NCBI GenBank assembly: GCA_013042495.1
Contig: JABDQB010000466.1
Coordinates: 1 to 6,584 of the forward strand
Source: Gemmatimonadota bacterium
Lineage (GTDB): Bacteria; Gemmatimonadota; Gemmatimonadetes; Palauibacterales; Palauibacteraceae
Direction of reading: 5' to 3'
Length of the DNA: 6,584 nt
Shown: positions 1 to 6,584 of the stretch, in pieces
Layout: each line of letters opens with the position of its first letter
Position numbering within the stretch: position 1 is the first letter of the stretch
Program-made: the position numbers and the translations under genes
Notes under the pieces: model-generated
The model's input: the letters and a program-made list of their open reading frames with translations, nothing else
Told to the model about the DNA's origin: nothing
Database searches by the model: none

Positions 1-2635
1 CGATCCGGTGCGGACGCTCGAACGACGAATTGGTGAGCTCCGGATTGTTGGGGTTCCCCCGGATCGCATTCCGGCCGTAGTTCGACGTGGCCTGGCTGGA
101 GAACAGACCCTGCGTGTCGTCGACGTTGGAATACGTGTATCCCGCCCTCAGGCCGAGCCAATCGGTCATCTGGCGGTTGACCTCGAGCGTGAGGAGCAGC
201 GACTTGTTGTCGTTCTTGTTCTTCACCCGGATGACCTGGGCGAACTGGTCGCTCACGCGCTGCGGGGCGAACGCACCGTCTCGGAGACCCGCGTCCGGAG
301 TGCCGAACAGCGGCCGGTTGCCCTGCGTCGGGTCGACTCCGATCTGCTCCGTAGGAATGTTGAACTCCTCGAAGAACAGCTGCTGGATGGCCTTCGTGTA
401 CAGCACCTCGGCGGTGACCACGAAGCCCTTGGGCAGCACCTGGTCGATGCCCAGGTTGAATTTGCCCTCGAGCGGCATCTTGGTATTCGGGTCGAAGATG
501 TTGACCACGGGCAGGCCCGACTGCGCCGCCGTCGTGCCGTCCGTGCACTGCGTCGGTACGCCGCCCGGATAGTTGGCCCGGTCGAACGCCGGGGCATTCG
601 CCGTGTCGCAGAACAGCTTCACCTGCTGGCCGCCCGTGTTTCCGTAGGCGTTCGAGAGCCACACGAAGGGGGGCCGACCCGAGAACATGCCCGCGCCTCC
701 GCGCACCTGGGTCATACGCTCGGCGCCCGACTGCCAGTTGAAGCCGACGCGGGGCTGCCACAGGATGTTGCCCGACGGGACTTCCGTCGTGCTCACCCCG
801 AATTCCTGCTCGAATACCGGATTGGCGACGGGCTTGTCAGCCATGATCGGGATGTCCGCCCGGAGGCCGAACTGGAGGTTCCAGTTCTGATTGATCGCCC
901 ACTCGTCCTGCACGTAGAATCCGGGCTGCCACACGCCGAACTTGGCGGCCGGATCGGTGATGGCGGGATTGAGCGTGTTGACCTCGTACGCCCCGATGAT
1001 GCCGTTCTCCAGATCGTCGAGGCTGTCGTACTCGTAGATCCCGATGGAAGCCGGGAAGAACAGGTTGTTGAATTTGAAATACTCGACGTTCGCGCCGAAC
1101 GTCATCCGGTGGTTGCCGAACGACCGCGACAGGTTGTCCGTGAGCTGGAAGATGTCCTGATCCAGCGAGTTGGCCTGGGAAAACTCCTCGGCCCCGATCA
1201 CCAGCGTGTTGCTGCCGAACGGGCTGTCCACGTCCACCGCGATCTGAGCATAGTCCACGACCGGGTCGCGCAGATCACGAACGGTCTCGAAGTTCAGCAG
1301 GAGCTCGTTGCTCCACGCCCCGCCGAAGTTCGAGAACAGCTGCGCGACGAACGAATTCGTGGTGTTCGTGAAGTTCTGGTTCTGCGACGTGTAGCCGTAG
1401 AAGAAGCTCGCCCGGAACGGTCCCCGGTCGGCCCGGTTCTTGGAGAAGTTGTCGCGAACCACCAGCCGGTGGTTGTCGCCGAGCTGGAAGTCGAGGCGCG
1501 CGAACAGGTTGGTCCGCGGGTTGTCCAGCGTGACCGTGGCGCTGGTGCCGACCTCGTCCGCCGTCACGCCGTAGGTATTGCCCATGATGTCGATGAAGCG
1601 CTGCGCGTCGGCCGGGTCGATGCCACGAGCGTCCGCTCCCGGCTGCGTCGGCGATCCGCCCGGCTCCACCCCGAGACCCGACGTGGGCCCGTTGAAGATC
1701 TGGAACTCGCCACCGACGAAGTAGTGAATCTTGTCTCTCTGGATCGGGCCACCGAGCGTGAACCCGAACTGCGTGTTCTTGAACTCGTTCTTATCGAGCG
1801 ACTCGCCGTCGATCGAGAGCCCGCCCTGCAATCCGTCATTGGTGAAGAACCCGAACACCGATCCCGAAGTCTCGTTCGTGCCCGACTTGGTGATCGCGTT
1901 CAGCAATCCGCCGCTGAAGCCCGCGTAACGGACATCGTACGGCGCGGTCAGCACCTGGAACTCCTTCACGGCCTCGATCGAGATCGACTTGGCGCCGATC
2001 TGCCCGCCGGGGATGCCGCTGTCGGCGAGCCCGAACACGTCGTTGTTGACCGCACCGTCGATCTGGATGTTGTTGAACCGGTTGTTCTGACCGGCGATGC
2101 TCGGGCCACCCTCCGTGACCGAGACACGCGAGTCGAGCAACGCGAAGTTGGTGATATCGCGAGCAATGTTCGGCTGGGCCTGGAGCTGCCCTTCATCGAG
2201 GGTGGTGGAGGTTCCCGTCCGGGTCGGACTCAGAAGGGGATTTGACTCCGTCACGACCACGAGCGCCTCCAGCTCCACGGCGGATTCGGTGAGGACGAAG
2301 CTGGCCCCCTCCGTCCGGCCGAGGGTGAGGTTGATCCCCGTCCGCTGCTCGGGACGGTAGCCGATCAGGGTCACTTCCACCGTGTACGGGCCACCGGACG
2401 GGAGGAGAGCCACGTAATAGCGTCCCGCCTCGTTGGTGACCGTCGAATTCGACGCGCCCGTTTGGGTGTTGGTGACCGTCACCTGGGCACCGGACAGGGG
2501 CTGGCCCGCCTGGCTGAGGACGGATCCGCCCAGAGCCGAGGTCGTTACGCCCTGCGCGTACCCCAGGTTCACGCTGATGAGGAGCCCGGCCAGAGCCAGG
2601 GCTGCGGGTAGAAACAGACGTGGTTTGGGTCTCAT
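1..2635 (-). CDS. Oar-like TonB-dependent outer-membrane receptor, C-terminus beyond window
   Basis: This is probably an energy-coupled outer-membrane transporter; the substrate cannot be read from the sequence. From ATG at 2635 the frame is open for 878 codons to the left edge without a stop. Residues 1-27 form a signal peptide (MRPKPR, then a hydrophobic core and GYA), with likely cleavage before Q28. Residues about 33-115 form a carboxypeptidase-regulatory-like beta domain (GQPLSGAQVTVTNTQTG, then NEAGRYYV). LEALVVVTE at 122-130 resembles a TonB-box linker. The plug (about 148-255) contains NRFNNIQIDGAVNNDVFG (185-202) and GFSGGLLNAITKSGTNE (239-255). Barrel strands follow, for example FYVQDEWAINQNWNLQFGLR (573-592). 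C676 and C697 flank a probable extracellular loop. The last visible motif, SFERPHRI, usually sits some 150-250 residues before the end in this family, so the full protein is probably over 1,000 residues. AGGAG lies 10 nt upstream of the chosen ATG. A 745-codon frame on the opposite strand is a shadow of this gene. Confidence 0.93.
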   Translation of the reverse strand, partial: MRPKPRLFLPAALALAGLLISVNLGYAQGVTTSALGGSVLSQAGQPLSGAQVTVTNTQTGASNSTVTNEAGRYYVALLPSGGPYTVEVTLIGYRPEQRTGINLTLGRTEGASFVLTESAVELEALVVVTESNPLLSPTRTGTSTTLDEGQLQAQPNIARDITNFALLDSRVSVTEGGPSIAGQNNRFNNIQIDGAVNNDVFGLADSGIPGGQIGAKSISIEAVKEFQVLTAPYDVRYAGFSGGLLNAITKSGTNETSGSVFGFFTNDGLQGGLSIDGESLDKNEFKNTQFGFTLGGPIQRDKIHYFVGGEFQIFNGPTSGLGVEPGGSPTQPGADARGIDPADAQRFIDIMGNTYGVTADEVGTSATVTLDNPRTNLFARLDFQLGDNHRLVVRDNFSKNRADRGPFRASFFYGYTSQNQNFTNTTNSFVAQLFSNFGGAWSNELLLNFETVRDLRDPVVDYAQIAVDVDSPFGSNTLVIGAEEFSQANSLDQDIFQLTDNLSRSFGNHRMTFGANVEYFKFNNLFFPASIGIYEYDSLDDLENGIIGAYEVNTLNPAITDPAAKFGVWQPGFYVQDEWAINQNWNLQFGLRADIPIMADKPVANPVFEQEFGVSTTEVPSGNILWQPRVGFNWQSGAERMTQVRGGAGMFSGRPPFVWLSNAYGNTGGQQVKLFCDTANAPAFDRANYPGGVPTQCTDGTTAAQSGLPVVNIFDPNTKMPLEGKFNLGIDQVLPKGFVVTAEVLYTKAIQQLFFEEFNIPTEQIGVDPTQGNRPLFGTPDAGLRDGAFAPQRVSDQFAQVIRVKNKNDNKSLLLTLEVNRQMTDWLGLRAGYTYSNVDDTQGLFSSQATSNYGRNAIRGNPNNPELTNSSFERPHRI

Positions 2636-2645
2636 GAGCCCGATG

Positions 2646-2650
2646 CTCCT
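2646..2650 (-). promoter_or_regulatory. ribosome binding site of the TonB-dependent receptor
   Basis: AGGAG on the minus strand lies 10 nt before the ATG at 2635. The spacing is slightly long. It supports this start, which is also the one that places a good signal peptide at the N-terminus. Confidence 0.65.
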
Positions 2651-2662
2651 GTCTGAAGTTGA

Positions 2663-2705
2663 GTGCGGCGAGCGTGTACCCCGAGCGACCTGGAAGCGGC
2701 CGCAC
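2663..2705 (-). promoter_or_regulatory. inverted repeat in the receptor leader
   Basis: GTGCGGC at 2705-2699 and GCCGCAC at 2669-2663 (minus-strand reading) are a perfect 7-bp inverted repeat separated by 29 nt. It ends 12 nt upstream of the AGGAG ribosome binding site. In the predicted leader RNA it could form a GC-rich hairpin influencing translation. No known riboswitch or thermometer class is recognised. Confidence 0.3.
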
Positions 2706-2795
2706 AGAGCGGACGTCGAAGATTGGAAGGACCCTGTCTCTCCGCGGACATTCAGTCTCTCTGGAGGATACCGCAGGTGATCGAGGATACAAACA

Positions 2796-2824
2796 TTAGT
2801 AACGTGCCCCGGTCGCGCTGGCAA
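2796..2824 (-). promoter_or_regulatory. sigma70-like promoter for the receptor gene
   Basis: On the minus strand TTGCCA (2824-2819) is followed after 17 bp by TACTAA (2801-2796). The -35 element is close to TTGACA and the spacer is ideal; the -10 element is only a fair match to TATAAT. Transcription would begin near 2789 and give a leader of about 150 nt before the receptor ATG. This is the most AT-rich part of the intergenic region. The call rests on motif match alone, and promoter consensus in the host phylum is uncertain. Confidence 0.45.
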
Positions 2825-2860
2825 GAGAACTTAAAACCGCTGTCTGAATCGCGTTAGCGC

Positions 2861-2880
2861 AGCCGAATCCGTAGTCGGCT
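2861..2880 (-). terminator. inverted repeat at the add stop codon, possible weak terminator
   Basis: AGCCGA and TCGGCT form a perfect 6-bp stem around an 8-nt loop, beginning on the last base of the add stop codon. No run of T follows directly (the next bases are GCGCTAACGCG; a TTTT comes only about 25 nt later), so it is not a classical intrinsic terminator. It could instead protect the 3' end of the ppdK-add transcript, or be chance. Confidence 0.3.
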
Positions 2881-3926
2881 CAGATCGCGAGCGATCGGAT
2901 TTCGGCCTCGACTTCCGCCAGCAGAGCGAGCTTCTGGCGCCGGGGCAGAAACGCACTTCGAAACCCGTTGAGGATCAGTTCGACGAGCTCACCGTCCGAG
3001 AAGCCCAGGTGCTCGGCAGCACGCGCGTACTCCTCCGTCATGGTCGTGCCGCTCATCAGGCGATTGTCCGTGTGCAGGCTGACGTTGAGACCATCATCGA
3101 AATATTCGCGCAACGGGTGTGTCTCGAAGCTCTCGGCCGCGTGGGTCTGAACATTGCTCGTAAGACAGACCTCGATCGGGACCTGGTGATCGTTGACGTA
3201 GGCCTGGAGGTCCGGATCTTCGTGCAGGCGGGTTCCGTGCCCGATCCGGTGCGCGCCGCATCCATGTAGAGCACCAGCGATCGACTCTGCCCCGGCCGCT
3301 TCTCCGGCGTGGATGGTGACGTTCAGGTTGGCCTCGCGGGCGATCCGAAACGCGTCGGCGTGATCGGTGGCCGGGTTCCCGGCCTCGCCGCCGGCGAGAT
3401 CGAATGCCACTACGCCGCGGCCCTTGAAGCCTGCCGCGAGCCGTGCCAGCCGCACCGACGTCTCGGGTGGGAAGTTCCGTATCCCACAGATGATCAGGTT
3501 GGCCTTCACACCCAGATCCGATTCTGCCCGTTCGATCCCGCGAAGCGGCGCCTCGACCGCCTCCTCGAGGGTCAAGCCGCCTTGCTGGTGGAGAATCGGA
3601 GAATAGCGGATCTCCAGGTAGCGCACGTTCTCCGCGGCCGCGTCCTCCACGAGTTCACGCGCCGTTCGCTCCAGCGAGTCCCCGGTCTGCATGACGGAGA
3701 GCGTCAGGTCGAACCGCTTTAGGTAGTCCACGAGATCGCGGCCGTCCTGCACGTACAGATAGTCGTATAGAGATTCCTCGTCTTCGTAGGGCAGAGCGAC
3801 GCCGGCCTCCTCCGCCAGGTCCAGGATCGTGGACGGGCGCAGCGAGCCGTCGAGGTGAAGATGCAGTTCGGCCTTCGGGACCCCTCGCAGGCGGGTCCGG
3901 AGGTCACTTCCGGTCGAATCGCTCAT
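2880..3926 (-). CDS. add: adenosine deaminase
   Basis: This cytoplasmic zinc hydrolase deaminates adenosine (and deoxyadenosine) to inosine in purine salvage. The 348-residue product is full length for the family. The metal motif PKAELHLHLDGSL at 17-29 supplies H22 and H24. VTIHAGEAAG at 203-212 supplies zinc ligand H206 and catalytic E209. HRIGHG at 226-231 supplies H230. CLTSN is at 254-258, and SLHTDN at 283-288 supplies zinc ligand D287. By analogy with mouse ADA, the next residue should be the Asp that contacts purine N7; here it is N288, within TDNRLMSGT. From memory many bacterial adenosine deaminases carry this TDN form, so I keep the call, but the exact substrate (adenosine or another aminopurine compound) is less certain than the fold. 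The start ATG overlaps the ppdK stop as TGATG, and a GGAGG lies 7 nt upstream inside ppdK, which suggests coupled translation. No signal peptide is visible. Confidence 0.93.
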   Translation of the reverse strand: MSDSTGSDLRTRLRGVPKAELHLHLDGSLRPSTILDLAEEAGVALPYEDEESLYDYLYVQDGRDLVDYLKRFDLTLSVMQTGDSLERTARELVEDAAAENVRYLEIRYSPILHQQGGLTLEEAVEAPLRGIERAESDLGVKANLIICGIRNFPPETSVRLARLAAGFKGRGVVAFDLAGGEAGNPATDHADAFRIAREANLNVTIHAGEAAGAESIAGALHGCGAHRIGHGTRLHEDPDLQAYVNDHQVPIEVCLTSNVQTHAAESFETHPLREYFDDGLNVSLHTDNRLMSGTTMTEEYARAAEHLGFSDGELVELILNGFRSAFLPRRQKLALLAEVEAEIRSLAI

Positions 3927-6568
3927 CAGGCCCCCTCCGCCCCCGCCGAGGCCGTCTCTTCGAGTGCGGCGTGCGCTGCCGCGAGGCGGGCGACCGGTAC
4001 CCGGAACGGGGAGCAGGATACGTACTGCATGCCCAGCGAGTGACAGAACGTGACGGAGGACGGGTCCCCTCCGTGCTCCCCGCAGATTCCGACCTTGAGA
4101 TCGGGCCGTGTCGTCCGGCCCTCTTCCACCGCCAGGCGCATCAGCCGGCCGACCCCGGCCGTGTCGATCGACTGGAAAGGATCGCGCTCGTACACGCCGG
4201 CTTCGACGTACAGGGGCAGGAAGTTGCCTGCGTCGTCGCGCGAAAGCCCCAGAGTGGTCTGCGTGAGGTCGTTGGTTCCGAACGAGAAGAACTCGGCCCT
4301 GGCGGCGATGTCGCCGGCCGTCAAGCAGGCGCGTGGCAGCTCGATCATCGTGCCGACCAGGTAGTCGATCTTCCGGTCCTGTTCGGCGAAAATCTCCCGA
4401 GCGGTGGCATCGACGATGGCCCGCTGGTTCTCGAGTTCGTCTTCGTGCCCGACGAGGGGCACCATGATCTCGGGCAACACTTCGACACCTTCACCGGCCA
4501 CCTCCAGGGCGGCCTCGATGATCGCCCTGGCCTGCATGGCGGTGATCTCGGGGTGCGAGTAGCCCAGCCGGCAGCCACGATGCCCGAGCATCGGGTTGGC
4601 TTCGTGCAGACGGGCCACCGCCGCTTCGATCTGGTCAGCCGACCTACCGAGGCCGGCAGCCAGGCGACGGACTTCATCCGCCTCGGAGGGAAGGAACTCG
4701 TGCAGCGGCGGATCGAGCAGGCGGATGGTCACCGGGAGTCCGTCCATGGCGCGGAAGATCCCCGCAAAATCGGAACGCTGCATGGGGAGCAGCTTGGCGA
4801 GGGCGGTTGCTCTCCCGGCTTTGTCGCTCGCCAGGATCATCTCTCGCACGGCGTCGATACGCTCCTCACCGAAGAACATGTGCTCGGTGCGGCACAGTCC
4901 GATTCCCTCCGCACCGAACTCCCTCGCCGTGGCCGCGTCGGCCGGGTTGTCGGCGTTCGTGCGAACGCGCAGGTGACGGAATTCGTCTGCCCAGTCCATC
5001 AGCGTGTGGAAATCCTCTCCCGGCTCGGGCTTCACGGTCGGAATCTGCCCCTCGATCACTTCTCCCGAGGCTCCGTCGACCGTGATCCAGTCGCCCCGCC
5101 TGACGACCTTGCCGTCGGCCCGTACCTCGCCCGCTTCCTCGTCGATCTCGAGGTCCTTCGTGCCGACGACGCAGCACTTGCCCATTCCGCGGGCTACGAC
5201 GGCTGCGTGGCTCGACTTTCCGCCGCGGCTGGTGACGATCGCTACAGCGGCCACCATTCCCTCGAAGTCGTCGGGGGAGGTTTCGGTGCGGACGAGTATT
5301 ACAGGGTCGCCACTGAGCGCCTCCTCCACGGCTTCCTTCGCCGTGAAGACGATGCGACCGCTCGAGGCGCCGGGAGAGGCCGGATTGCCCACGGCAAGGG
5401 GTTTGAAGTCAACCGACGGGTCGACCATCGAATGAAGGACCTGCTCCAGGCGATCGGGTTCCACTCTCAGCACCGCCTCTTCACGGCTGATGAGCCCTTC
5501 GTTCGCCATGTCGACCGCGATGCGAACCGCCGCACGCGCGGTGCGCTTTCCAGACCGGGTCTGCAGCAAGTACAGAGTGCCCTTCTCAATGGTAAACTCC
5601 AGGTCCTCCATCTCGCGGTAGTGCGTCTCCAGCCTGCGCGCGGTCTCGAGAAGCTCCGCGTATGCCTCGGGCATGACTTCCTGCATCTGGTCGATCGCGA
5701 GAGGATCGCGGATTCCGGCCACCACGTCCTCACCCTGGGCGTTGATCAAGAACTCCCCGAACAACTTCGGCTCACCGGTGGCGGCGTTGCGCGTGAATGC
5801 CACGCCCGTGGCGCTGTCTGTTCCCCGGTTTCCGTAGACCATCGTCTGGACGTTCACCGCGGTCCCGAGGTCGTGCGGAATCCTGTACGTCTTCCGGTAC
5901 GCCTGGGCGCGCGGCGTGCGCCAGCTCCGAAAGACGGCCTCGATGGCGCCCCACAGCTGATCCTCCGGCTTCTCCGGGAACGGGGCGTCGGATTCCGTTT
6001 CGATCAGCTCCTTGTAGCGCCGCACCACGTTGCGCAAAGCGTCCGCATCGAGCTCGTTGTCCGTCGCCACGCCCGCCTGGTCCTTCACGTCCGCCAGTAT
6101 GGCCTCGAACGAACGATGCCCCACCTCGAGTACGACGTCCGAGTACATCTGGAGGAACCGCCGGTAGCTGTCGTAGGCGAAGCACTCGTTCCCGGAGATG
6201 CGGGCCAGCGCTTCCACGGTCTGGTCGTTGAGCCCCAGGTTCAGGACCGTATCCATCATCCCGGGCATCGAAACGGCCCCGCCCGAGCGCACGGAAACGA
6301 GGAGCGGGTCGTCTGTGCCTCCGAACTGCTTCTCCGTGAGACGCTCCAGGCGCCTGATCGCTTCGCTGACCTGGTCGTCCACGCCGTCCGGCAGGTGGTG
6401 CGTGAGCAGGTGATGACGGCACACTTCCGTCGTGACCGTGAAACCCGGAGGCACGGGAACGCCCAGCCGACTCATCTCGGCCAGGTTCGCACCCTTGCCG
6501 CCGAGGAGACTTCGCATATCGCGGTCACCGTCCGTTTGACCTTTGGAAAAGAAATAGACGTGTTTCAT
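3926..6568 (-). CDS. ppdK: pyruvate, phosphate dikinase
   Basis: This cytoplasmic enzyme interconverts pyruvate + ATP + Pi and PEP + AMP + PPi, at the junction of glycolysis and gluconeogenesis. The 880-residue product has the usual length and domain order. The N-terminal ATP-grasp nucleotide-binding domain covers about 1-340, with LLGGKGANLAEM at 21-32, SVRSGG at 92-97 and LLQTRSGKRT at 334-343. The central swivelling phosphohistidine domain (about 390-505) carries GGKSSHAAVVARGMGKCC, with H454 as the phosphorylated histidine. The C-terminal PEP/pyruvate TIM barrel (about 515-870) shows CRTEHMFF (559-566), RLLDPPLHEFLP (616-627), NPMLGHRGCRLG (658-669), GTMIELPRA (739-747), FGTNDLTQTT (763-772) and GICGEHGG (827-834), with catalytic C829. 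The ATG is chosen because MKHVYFF followed by the glycine-rich loop matches family N-termini; only a weak GAGAT lies 7 nt upstream. The stop overlaps the start of add. The Lys-Ser-Ser before the active histidine departs from the common Met-Thr-Ser. Only 16 bp upstream are visible, so its promoter is unknown. Confidence 0.98.
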   Translation of the reverse strand: MKHVYFFSKGQTDGDRDMRSLLGGKGANLAEMSRLGVPVPPGFTVTTEVCRHHLLTHHLPDGVDDQVSEAIRRLERLTEKQFGGTDDPLLVSVRSGGAVSMPGMMDTVLNLGLNDQTVEALARISGNECFAYDSYRRFLQMYSDVVLEVGHRSFEAILADVKDQAGVATDNELDADALRNVVRRYKELIETESDAPFPEKPEDQLWGAIEAVFRSWRTPRAQAYRKTYRIPHDLGTAVNVQTMVYGNRGTDSATGVAFTRNAATGEPKLFGEFLINAQGEDVVAGIRDPLAIDQMQEVMPEAYAELLETARRLETHYREMEDLEFTIEKGTLYLLQTRSGKRTARAAVRIAVDMANEGLISREEAVLRVEPDRLEQVLHSMVDPSVDFKPLAVGNPASPGASSGRIVFTAKEAVEEALSGDPVILVRTETSPDDFEGMVAAVAIVTSRGGKSSHAAVVARGMGKCCVVGTKDLEIDEEAGEVRADGKVVRRGDWITVDGASGEVIEGQIPTVKPEPGEDFHTLMDWADEFRHLRVRTNADNPADAATAREFGAEGIGLCRTEHMFFGEERIDAVREMILASDKAGRATALAKLLPMQRSDFAGIFRAMDGLPVTIRLLDPPLHEFLPSEADEVRRLAAGLGRSADQIEAAVARLHEANPMLGHRGCRLGYSHPEITAMQARAIIEAALEVAGEGVEVLPEIMVPLVGHEDELENQRAIVDATAREIFAEQDRKIDYLVGTMIELPRACLTAGDIAARAEFFSFGTNDLTQTTLGLSRDDAGNFLPLYVEAGVYERDPFQSIDTAGVGRLMRLAVEEGRTTRPDLKVGICGEHGGDPSSVTFCHSLGMQYVSCSPFRVPVARLAAAHAALEETASAGAEGA
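3934..3938 (-). promoter_or_regulatory. ribosome binding site of add within ppdK
   Basis: GGAGG on the minus strand lies 7 nt before the add ATG and inside the last codons of ppdK. Together with the TGATG stop-start overlap it fixes the add start and supports translation coupled to ppdK. Confidence 0.8.
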
Positions 6569-6584
6569 CGGCCGTATCTCGCTA

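Noticed and set aside
8..2245. A 745-codon open frame on the plus strand.
   Set aside because: It is antisense to the receptor gene. Its translation is low in complexity of composition (Arg, Val, Glu, Leu), with no family motif, whereas the minus strand encodes a coherent signal peptide, plug and barrel. Such frames are common opposite GC-rich genes.
1..2635. Possible frameshift or decay in the receptor gene, given that no complete minus-strand ORF is listed there.
   Set aside because: Codon-by-codon reading from 2635 to 2 gives 878 sense codons with no stop and family-like sequence throughout; the gene is merely cut by the window edge.
2193..2792. A 199-codon minus-strand frame overlapping the receptor's 5' end.
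   Set aside because: It is a different frame over the receptor's signal peptide and N-terminal domain. The product has no recognisable motif, and the receptor frame fully explains the region.
2785..2850. Bacteroidota-type promoter (TTTG, then TAnnTTTG) suggested by the bases TAATGTTTG.
   Set aside because: The spacing within the -7 element is one base too long and there is no matching upstream TTTG at the expected distance. The sigma70-like pair fits better.
5772..6422. A 216-codon minus-strand frame inside ppdK.
   Set aside because: It is out of frame with the well-supported ATP-grasp domain of PPDK, and its Arg/Gly/Pro-rich translation is typical of a shadow frame.
1..6584. tRNA or rRNA genes, insertion sequences, CRISPR arrays, phage or defence genes.
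   Set aside because: Almost all the window is occupied by three housekeeping or transport genes, and the only gap (244 bp) shows none of these signatures.

Overview
The window is GC-rich bacterial chromosome with three genes, all on the minus strand, so transcription runs from high to low coordinates. Reading in that direction they are pyruvate, phosphate dikinase (ppdK, 6568-3926), adenosine deaminase (add, 3926-2880), a 244-bp intergenic stretch (2879-2636), and a large Oar-like TonB-dependent outer-membrane receptor (2635 down to the left edge). The receptor is cut off there before its stop codon. No RNA gene, mobile element or CRISPR array was seen.

The outer-membrane receptor with an N-terminal carboxypeptidase-regulatory-like domain means a Gram-negative cell envelope. 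High GC, Oar-like receptor motifs such as NRFNNIQIDGAVNN, and a heterotroph-type PPDK fit a Gemmatimonadota-like organism. This is an inference from style of sequence; no marker gene in the window settles the phylum.

ppdK and add overlap by one base (TGATG), with a strong Shine-Dalgarno sequence for add inside the end of ppdK, so they are probably one translationally coupled unit. PPDK converts pyruvate, ATP and phosphate to PEP, AMP and pyrophosphate. Adenosine deaminase acts one step after AMP is dephosphorylated, so the pair may connect AMP release to purine recycling. The receptor looks separately transcribed: a sigma70-like promoter lies between add and the receptor, followed by a leader of about 150 nt containing an inverted repeat and the ribosome binding site.

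The receptor is easy to miss. It has no stop codon inside the window, and its antisense strand holds a 745-codon open frame (8-2245, +) that is almost certainly a composition artefact. The minus-strand frame gives 878 uninterrupted residues with signal peptide, plug and barrel motifs.

I did not find a novel multi-gene system. The points most worth a second look are the ppdK-add coupling, an altered phosphohistidine loop in PPDK (GGKSSH), Asn in place of the second active-site Asp in adenosine deaminase, and the structured leader of the receptor gene.
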